Below, piece after piece: positions 7,561 to 11,479 of a stretch of 11,479 bases of DNA. Origin of the DNA: Bacillota bacterium (lineage in GTDB: Bacteria > Bacillota > Clostridia > Lachnospirales > Lachnospiraceae); the NCBI GenBank assembly GCA_023414985.1, contig JAEZLY010000081.1:1-11479 (forward strand). The letters are read 5' to 3'. The notes beneath the pieces were generated by a model. That model was not told the DNA's origin. It saw only the letters and a list, made by a program, of their open reading frames with translations, and made no database searches. Every line of letters begins with the position of its first letter. Within the stretch, counting starts at the first letter, position 1. The position numbers and the translations under genes are program-made.

Positions 7561-7725
7561 GCAGCGCTCCATCAAGTTATTGATGACAGTCATATGGTTC
7601 TTAACCATATGCCCAGCAGTAATGATTCAGGTTATTACCACTTCGGCATTGTTTCCTTTCCCTGCGTTCATCTATGCCTGACATATCCCGCAGAATACTC
7701 ATAAACAATGCACCTCTACCATAAG
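7560..7725 (-). promoter_or_regulatory. Lysine riboswitch (L box) aptamer
   Basis: The minus-strand RNA carries the conserved L-box blocks in order: GGUAGAGGUGC (7720-7710), GAGUA, GGGAAAGG, GCCGAAGU, GCUGGGC, GACUGUCAUC and GGAGCGCUGCC. Five helices can be drawn: P1 GGUAG/CUGCC; a long arm closed by GCAUUGUUU/AAACAAUGC with CUGCG/CGCAG further out; a hairpin around GUGGUAAU/AUCAUUAC; CAUAUGGUU/AACCAUAUG (7591-7611); and CAUCAA/UUGAUG (7570-7585). The aptamer binds lysine in this family, and its position just upstream of dapA fits feedback control of lysine synthesis. Confidence 0.95.
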
Positions 7726-7756
7726 CTATATGCATTTTCTAATTAATTGTAAGCAC

Positions 7757-7785
7757 ATATTAGCACTATCCCTATTTATTGTCAA
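7757..7785 (-). promoter_or_regulatory. Promoter of the riboswitch-dapA transcript
   Basis: On the minus strand, a perfect TTGACA (7785-7780) is followed after 17 bases by TAATAT (7762-7757), and the -10 element has an upstream TGC as in extended -10 promoters. The predicted start near 7750 lies about 30 bases before the aptamer core. Confidence 0.82.
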
Positions 7786-7835
7786 TGTTTTTTTATATCA
7801 TAAAACAGAGCGTCTGCTTTAGTTTCTTTAGCATT

Positions 7836-7879
7836 ATATAAAACGGGCTCATGGATCGGTGACCCGAGCCATGAACCCG
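7836..7879 (-). terminator. Rho-independent terminator after the SSB-like gene
   Basis: On the minus strand, CGGGTTCATGG (7879-7869) pairs over 11 bp with CCATGAGCCCG (7854-7844). The loop can form a further TCGG/CCGA stem, and TTTTATATAA follows. It lies 13 bases after the stop codon of the SSB-like gene and insulates it from the dapA promoter. Confidence 0.9.
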
Positions 7880-7891
7880 ATAAATGTATGA

Positions 7892-8524
7892 TTAATATTC
7901 CTCCAGATACTCCAGCTTGCTTACAGAAACCTCATAGGCAACTCGTTTTTCAAAATCTACGTCGTTCACCTTCTTCTGGTATTCCCTGCTTTGAATTCTT
8001 CCCCATATCTGGACATGACCTCCGACGGCAAAGCTTTCTGCAAATCTTGCATTCCGCCCCCAGCAGATGCATGGGATATAATCTGACTTTCCGTAAGGAC
8101 GGTTCACTGCCAACAGCACATCCGCTATCTCTCTGCCAAGGGGAGTTTTACGGTAAATCGGCGGTTTGCATACGAACCCATCCAGGAATATGTGATTCGG
8201 TTTCGCGTTTTCCGATAATTCGTCCACCATTTTAATTTCTCTTGCGAATACCGACAGTACCAGCTTATTCTTACTTTCCTCATGACGGTTATAGGATCTG
8301 AACTGCCCTAGAACCTCTACAAACTTGCCCTTATAATCTTGTTTTACATCAATCAGCCGTTCTGAAACCATGACCGGGATCATATCGTAGGAATTACTTA
8401 ACCTGCTTACTACCACCTCAAGAACATAGAACCCTTCTCCAAAAACATCATGGCTGAACGTAAAATCACTGATTACCTCTCCTGCAATACTTACTTGATT
8501 GTTATCAAATACTTTATCTGTCAT
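7892..8524 (-). CDS. SSB-like single-stranded DNA-binding protein with two tandem OB folds
   Basis: The 210-residue protein appears to hold two OB-fold domains. The second (about 109-208) is clearly SSB-like: LDGFVCKPPIYRKTPLGREI, then ADVLLAVNRPYGKSDYIPCICWGRNA and VGGHVQIWGRIQSREYQKK carry the family's TPxG, AVNR, D-IPC--WG and GRIQSR-Y landmarks. The first (about 8-100) repeats the same layout more loosely: VSIAGEV, FYVLEVVVSRLS, DMIPVMV, GKFVEVLGQFRSYNR. A typical bacterial SSB has one such domain, a flexible tail and an acidic tip ending DDDIPF. Here there is no such tail, and the chain ends LEYLEEY. Binding to single-stranded DNA is inferred from the family. I chose the ATG at 8524 because GGGAGAGG lies about seven bases upstream; the frame is open to 8566, but the longer form adds a non-conserved basic stretch. 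Transcribed alone, away from typA. Confidence 0.82.
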   Translation of the reverse strand: MTDKVFDNNQVSIAGEVISDFTFSHDVFGEGFYVLEVVVSRLSNSYDMIPVMVSERLIDVKQDYKGKFVEVLGQFRSYNRHEESKNKLVLSVFAREIKMVDELSENAKPNHIFLDGFVCKPPIYRKTPLGREIADVLLAVNRPYGKSDYIPCICWGRNARFAESFAVGGHVQIWGRIQSREYQKKVNDVDFEKRVAYEVSVSKLEYLEEY

Positions 8525-8739
8525 AACCGTACCTCTCCCTTCCTTCCAGGCGTATCTTAACGCCATTCTGCTCTAAAATGTGGGGTGACAAACCGATTAG
8601 GAATTTCACCTATGCTTTAAATATATGCAGATTTCCAGATTTTAGAAGTAAAAATATCTATATAGTTATAGTTTTTACATATTTTGTTAATTTATACAAA
8701 TTCCCTTCAAATTTTTATGAACTTTTTCGTAAAACTACG

Positions 8740-8769
8740 TTGATTTTCAATTAGACGATATGCTACAAT
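8740..8769 (+). promoter_or_regulatory. typA: typA promoter
   Basis: TTGATT (8740-8745) and TACAAT (8764-8769) are 18 bases apart, and the -10 hexamer follows TGC, forming an extended -10. The predicted start is near 8776, giving a leader of about 65 bases before the chosen typA start. Confidence 0.65.
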
Positions 8770-8809
8770 ATAAAGGTTGCAAAAATGAGAAATAATATAA
8801 GTAATATAC

Positions 8810-8824
8810 GCGTGTCAAACACGC
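8810..8824 (+). promoter_or_regulatory. typA: Leader hairpin just before the typA ribosome binding site
   Basis: GCGTGT (8810-8815) and ACACGC (8819-8824) form a perfect 6-bp stem with a CAA loop. It ends five bases before the GGAG that serves typA. It has no T-run, so it is not an intrinsic terminator; it could affect mRNA stability or ribosome access. Confidence 0.5.
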
Positions 8825-8841
8825 AGATTGGAGCATTATTA

Positions 8842-10674
8842 ATGATACGAGAGGATATAAGAAATATTGCCATTATAGCGCATGTTGATCACGGTAAGAC
8901 CACCCTGGTGGATGAGTTACTGAAACAAAGCGGCGTATTTCGATCCAACCAACAGGTAGTAGAAAGAGTCATGGATTCCAATGCACTGGAGCGGGAACGC
9001 GGAATCACAATTCTGTCAAAGAATACCGCTGTTCAGTACAACGGATACAAGATTAATATCATAGATACCCCCGGACATGCCGATTTCGGCGGTGAAGTTG
9101 AGCGTGTATTAAAGATGGTAAACGGAGTTGTCCTTGTGGTAGATGCCTTTGAAGGACCGATGCCTCAGACTAAATTCGTGTTAAAGAAGGCTTTGGAGCT
9201 TTCTCTTCCCGTAATTGTCTGTGTTAATAAGATCGACCGCCCTGAGGCAAGACCGAACGAAGTAGTAGATGAGGTGCTGGAGCTGTTATTAGAGCTTGAC
9301 GCAAATGATGAGCAGCTGGATTGCCCCTTCGTCTTCGCTTCTGCTAAGCAGGGAATTGCTACTCTCTCCTTTGCGGATGAGGCTACAGATATGACCCCGC
9401 TTTTCGAGACGATCATCAATCATATCCCCGCTCCCGAGGGTGACCCGGAGAAGGGTACGCAGATCCTGATCAGTACAATTGACTATAATGAATATGTCGG
9501 TCGAATCGGAATTGGTAAGGTTGATAACGGAAGCATCCGTGTCAATCAGGATGCGGTGCTGGTAAATGCGCACGAACCGGATATGAATGTAAAGGTCAAG
9601 ATCAGTAAGCTTTATGAATTTGACGGTTTAAAAAGAGTTGAGGTAAATGAAGCAACCATCGGTGCGATCGTCGCAATTTCCGGTATTGCAGATATCCACA
9701 TCGGTGATACCATCTGCTCTGCAGAGAATCCAGAAGCGATTCCGTTCCAGAAGATCTCGGAACCGACGATTGCAATGTATTTTAATGTCAACGACAGTCC
9801 TCTGGCCGGCAAGGAAGGAAAATTCGTTACCTCCCGCCACCTGCGCGACCGTCTCTACCGTGAGTTGAATACGGATGTCAGCCTCCGGGTGGAGGAAACC
9901 GATACAACTGAAAGCTATAAGATCTCAGGACGCGGTGAGCTGCATCTTTCTGTCTTAATCGAGACGATGAGAAGAGAAGGATATGAATTCTCCGTCAGCA
10001 AGGCAGAGGTTCTGTATAAGAATGATGAGCAGGGACGAAAGCTCGAGCCCATGGAGCATGCCATGATCGACGTTCCCGATGAATATACCGGTATCGTAAT
10101 CGACAAGCTGGGACAGCGCAAAGGTGAAATGATCAATATGCATACCTCCGGTAATGGACATACCAGAGTCGAGTTCTCCATTCCGGCTCGTGGATTGATT
10201 GGATACCGCGGAGAATTCCTGACGGATACCAAGGGAACCGGTATCATCAATACTTTATTCGACGGCTATGGCCCCTTCAAGGGCGATATCCAGTATCGTA
10301 AGACAGGCAGCTTAATTGCCTACGAGACCGGCGAAAGCATTACCTACGGACTCTTTAATGCACAGGAGCGAGGAATTCTGTTCATAGGACCCGGCGTAAA
10401 AGTATACTCAGGAATGGTAGTCGGACAGAATCCAAAGGCAGAGGATATTGAGGTGAATGTCTGCAAGCGTAAGCAGCTTTCCAATACTCGATCCTCCAGT
10501 GCAGATGAAGCCTTACGTCTGTCTCCTCCGAAGACCTTGAGTCTGGAGCAGGCATTAGAATTTATCGAGACGGACGAGCTGCTGGAAGTAACTCCGGTCA
10601 GCCTTCGTATTAGAAAGAAGATATTGGACTCCACTCTTCGTATGAGGGATCGCAGGAATAAACAAAGCAACTAA
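8842..10674 (+). CDS. typA: Ribosome-associated translational GTPase TypA/BipA
   Basis: TypA (BipA) is an EF-G-like GTPase that binds the ribosome and helps 50S assembly and stress or low-temperature growth. The protein has 610 residues, normal for the family. All GTPase motifs are intact: G1 AHVDHGKT at 13-20, G2 RGITI at 53-57, G3 DTPGH at 75-79, G4 NKID at 129-132, and G5 SAKQG near residue 173. After the beta-barrel domain come EF-G-like domains (SGRGELHLSVLIETMRREG) and the BipA-specific C-terminal part (ARGLIGYRGEFLTDTKG; TYGLFNAQERG; NVCKRKQLSNTRSS), which distinguishes it from EF-G and LepA. I chose the ATG at 8842 because GGAG lies eight bases upstream and the family N-terminus (REDIRNIAIIAHVDHGKTT) follows; an in-frame ATG at 8785 adds 19 unconserved residues across the leader hairpin. 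It has its own promoter and terminator, so it is probably monocistronic. Confidence 0.97.
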   Translation: MIREDIRNIAIIAHVDHGKTTLVDELLKQSGVFRSNQQVVERVMDSNALERERGITILSKNTAVQYNGYKINIIDTPGHADFGGEVERVLKMVNGVVLVVDAFEGPMPQTKFVLKKALELSLPVIVCVNKIDRPEARPNEVVDEVLELLLELDANDEQLDCPFVFASAKQGIATLSFADEATDMTPLFETIINHIPAPEGDPEKGTQILISTIDYNEYVGRIGIGKVDNGSIRVNQDAVLVNAHEPDMNVKVKISKLYEFDGLKRVEVNEATIGAIVAISGIADIHIGDTICSAENPEAIPFQKISEPTIAMYFNVNDSPLAGKEGKFVTSRHLRDRLYRELNTDVSLRVEETDTTESYKISGRGELHLSVLIETMRREGYEFSVSKAEVLYKNDEQGRKLEPMEHAMIDVPDEYTGIVIDKLGQRKGEMINMHTSGNGHTRVEFSIPARGLIGYRGEFLTDTKGTGIINTLFDGYGPFKGDIQYRKTGSLIAYETGESITYGLFNAQERGILFIGPGVKVYSGMVVGQNPKAEDIEVNVCKRKQLSNTRSSSADEALRLSPPKTLSLEQALEFIETDELLEVTPVSLRIRKKILDSTLRMRDRRNKQSN

Positions 10675-10694
10675 AACTTATAAAAATACAAAAA

Positions 10695-10730
10695 ATGGGC
10701 GGCCCTGAAAACTAAGGCCGCTCATTTCTA
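10695..10730. terminator. Bidirectional rho-independent terminator between convergent genes
   Basis: ATGGGCGGCC (10695-10704) and GGCCGCTCAT (10716-10725) form a 10-bp stem (one G-T pair) with an 11-base loop. On the plus strand it is followed by TTCTATTATT and can end typA. On the minus strand it is followed by TTTTTGTATTTTTA and can end the Panacea-domain gene, whose stop codon is 51 bases away. The minus-strand T-run is the better one. Confidence 0.87.
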
Positions 10731-10780
10731 TTATTCAGATTTTAAGTTTATTGATATATTTTTCACATATTTGGTTAAAA

Positions 10781-11479
10781 CTATTTCTCTAGTCCTTTGA
10801 TATCGAGAATCCTCTGATCAGGATATCTGCCGATGTCTCTTATTCCCTTGATCTGATACTGCTCCAGAACATCCTTAAAATAAGCTCTTATCGTATCCTT
10901 CGCAATAATCTTATTGTTATACTTGTCTCTGGAAATCTTCATTAACGACTTTTCATATGTAGTCATCGCGATCAAGGCTTTCGGTCCGTACCAGGGGAAA
11001 GCATCCATGATCCCGTCAATCAGATCGATCTCCTCAGGAGACAGAAATTCTTCCCCACCGTCCAGCGTGTGGATACCACAACGTTTCATGCCTTCATAAA
11101 GCTTCATATAAGGCATATGCTCATTGTTGATACCGCACTCCTCCTGGAACAGCTCCTTATCATAAAAAGCCAAAGAAAATGCCTGTCCATAATAAAGCAG
11201 GAACTGTATGTAACTCGGACAAATTTCGGCATTGCATTTATTTACAATATAATATGCAGCTGCATAAATCTTCGAAGACATAATCTTTGACATTACTGCC
11301 TTCTTACTTTTCTTAAAAGCCACTCCCGTCAGACATTCCTTCCTTCTGCACAAAAGATCGTAATAGAATTCCGGATCATCCAATATTGCCTTTAGCTTGT
11401 TGGAATATTCATTGGTCGGTATATCTCCCTCCATGTAGCGAATAATTGTAGTCTCCCCCCAACCAAGAAGCTTAGCCAA
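10781..11479 (-). CDS. HTH-Panacea (SocA/DUF4065) domain protein, 5' end beyond the window
   Basis: 232 residues are visible and the frame is still open at the window edge. The first codon here is TTG read as Leu inside the domain, not a supported start. Residues 1-30 (AKLLGWGETTIIRYMEGDIPT) match the second half of an XRE-type helix-turn-helix as found in MqsA/YgiT-like regulators, so the missing part probably holds the first helices and perhaps a zinc ribbon. Residues about 68-205 resemble the Panacea domain: IYAAAYYIVNKC, IQFLLYYGQAFSLAFYDKELF, LSPEEIDLIDGIMDAF, LIAMTTYEKSLM and a final I-KDTIRAYF helix. The 'GPV' motif often seen in this domain is not evident; the corresponding stretch reads NNEHMPYMKLYE. 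Panacea proteins are antitoxins or protease adaptors in toxin-antitoxin systems such as SocAB. No toxin gene is visible on the downstream side; a partner could only lie upstream, outside the window. Confidence 0.75.
   Translation of the reverse strand: MAKLLGWGETTIIRYMEGDIPTNEYSNKLKAILDDPEFYYDLLCRRKECLTGVAFKKSKKAVMSKIMSSKIYAAAYYIVNKCNAEICPSYIQFLLYYGQAFSLAFYDKELFQEECGINNEHMPYMKLYEGMKRCGIHTLDGGEEFLSPEEIDLIDGIMDAFPWYGPKALIAMTTYEKSLMKISRDKYNNKIIAKDTIRAYFKDVLEQYQIKGIRDIGRYPDQRILDIKGLEK

Larger units (their letters stand above)
8525..8841. other. Divergent intergenic region between the SSB-like gene and typA
   Basis: This stretch is strongly AT-rich. It holds the typA promoter and leader on the plus strand and the leader of the SSB-like gene on the minus strand. 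The minus-strand leader contains a small hairpin, GGCGT/ACGCC (near 8551-8566). I see no convincing promoter for the SSB-like gene; TATATT near 8620 is the best -10 candidate but lacks a good -35. No small gene is supported. Confidence 0.5.

Noticed and set aside
8785..8841. Upstream in-frame start for typA
   Set aside because: It would add 19 unconserved residues, has a poor binding site and would place the leader hairpin inside the coding region; the ATG at 8842 has GGAG at normal spacing.

Overview
The window looks like chromosomal DNA of an anaerobic Firmicute, most likely class Clostridia and probably near Lachnospiraceae. This is inferred from moderate GC, AT-rich intergenic DNA, strong AGGAGG ribosome binding sites, an L-box riboswitch ahead of dapA, and the gene families present. 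No species can be named from the sequence alone. Seven complete protein genes and one truncated gene are visible. All are on the minus strand except typA.

Left part (95-5009, minus strand): a compact four-gene operon for an ABC-2 type transporter related to the GldA-GldF-GldG system. The order of transcription is ATPase, membrane permease, GldG-like auxiliary protein, DUF4340 membrane-anchored protein. The first two genes overlap by 17 bp, the last two overlap by 1 nt (TAATG), and the middle pair is 19 bp apart. This indicates coupled expression and one complex at the membrane. The substrate is unknown.

Middle part (5155-7790, minus strand): lysine/diaminopimelate biosynthesis. dapA (dihydrodipicolinate synthase) is preceded by a consensus-like promoter, a well-conserved lysine riboswitch and an intrinsic terminator, so it should be repressed by lysine. 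dapB (dihydrodipicolinate reductase) lies downstream but is separated by about 480 bp. That gap holds a 123-bp cloverleaf-like palindromic element, three imperfect direct repeats related to its ends, and a possible separate dapB promoter. The two enzymes catalyse consecutive steps, from aspartate semialdehyde and pyruvate to tetrahydrodipicolinate.

Right part (7836-11479): a minus-strand gene for an unusual SSB-like protein with two tandem OB folds and its own terminator; the divergent plus-strand gene typA/bipA (ribosome-associated GTPase) with a promoter and a leader hairpin; a bidirectional terminator; and, convergent with typA, the 3' part of a gene joining an MqsA/XRE-like helix-turn-helix to a Panacea (SocA/DUF4065) domain, cut off by the window edge.

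No CRISPR array, transposase, rRNA or tRNA gene was seen. The most unusual items are the palindromic repeat cluster between dapA and dapB, the double-OB SSB-like protein, the long riboswitch expression platform, and the HTH-Panacea fusion. Most of the window is otherwise ordinary core-genome content.
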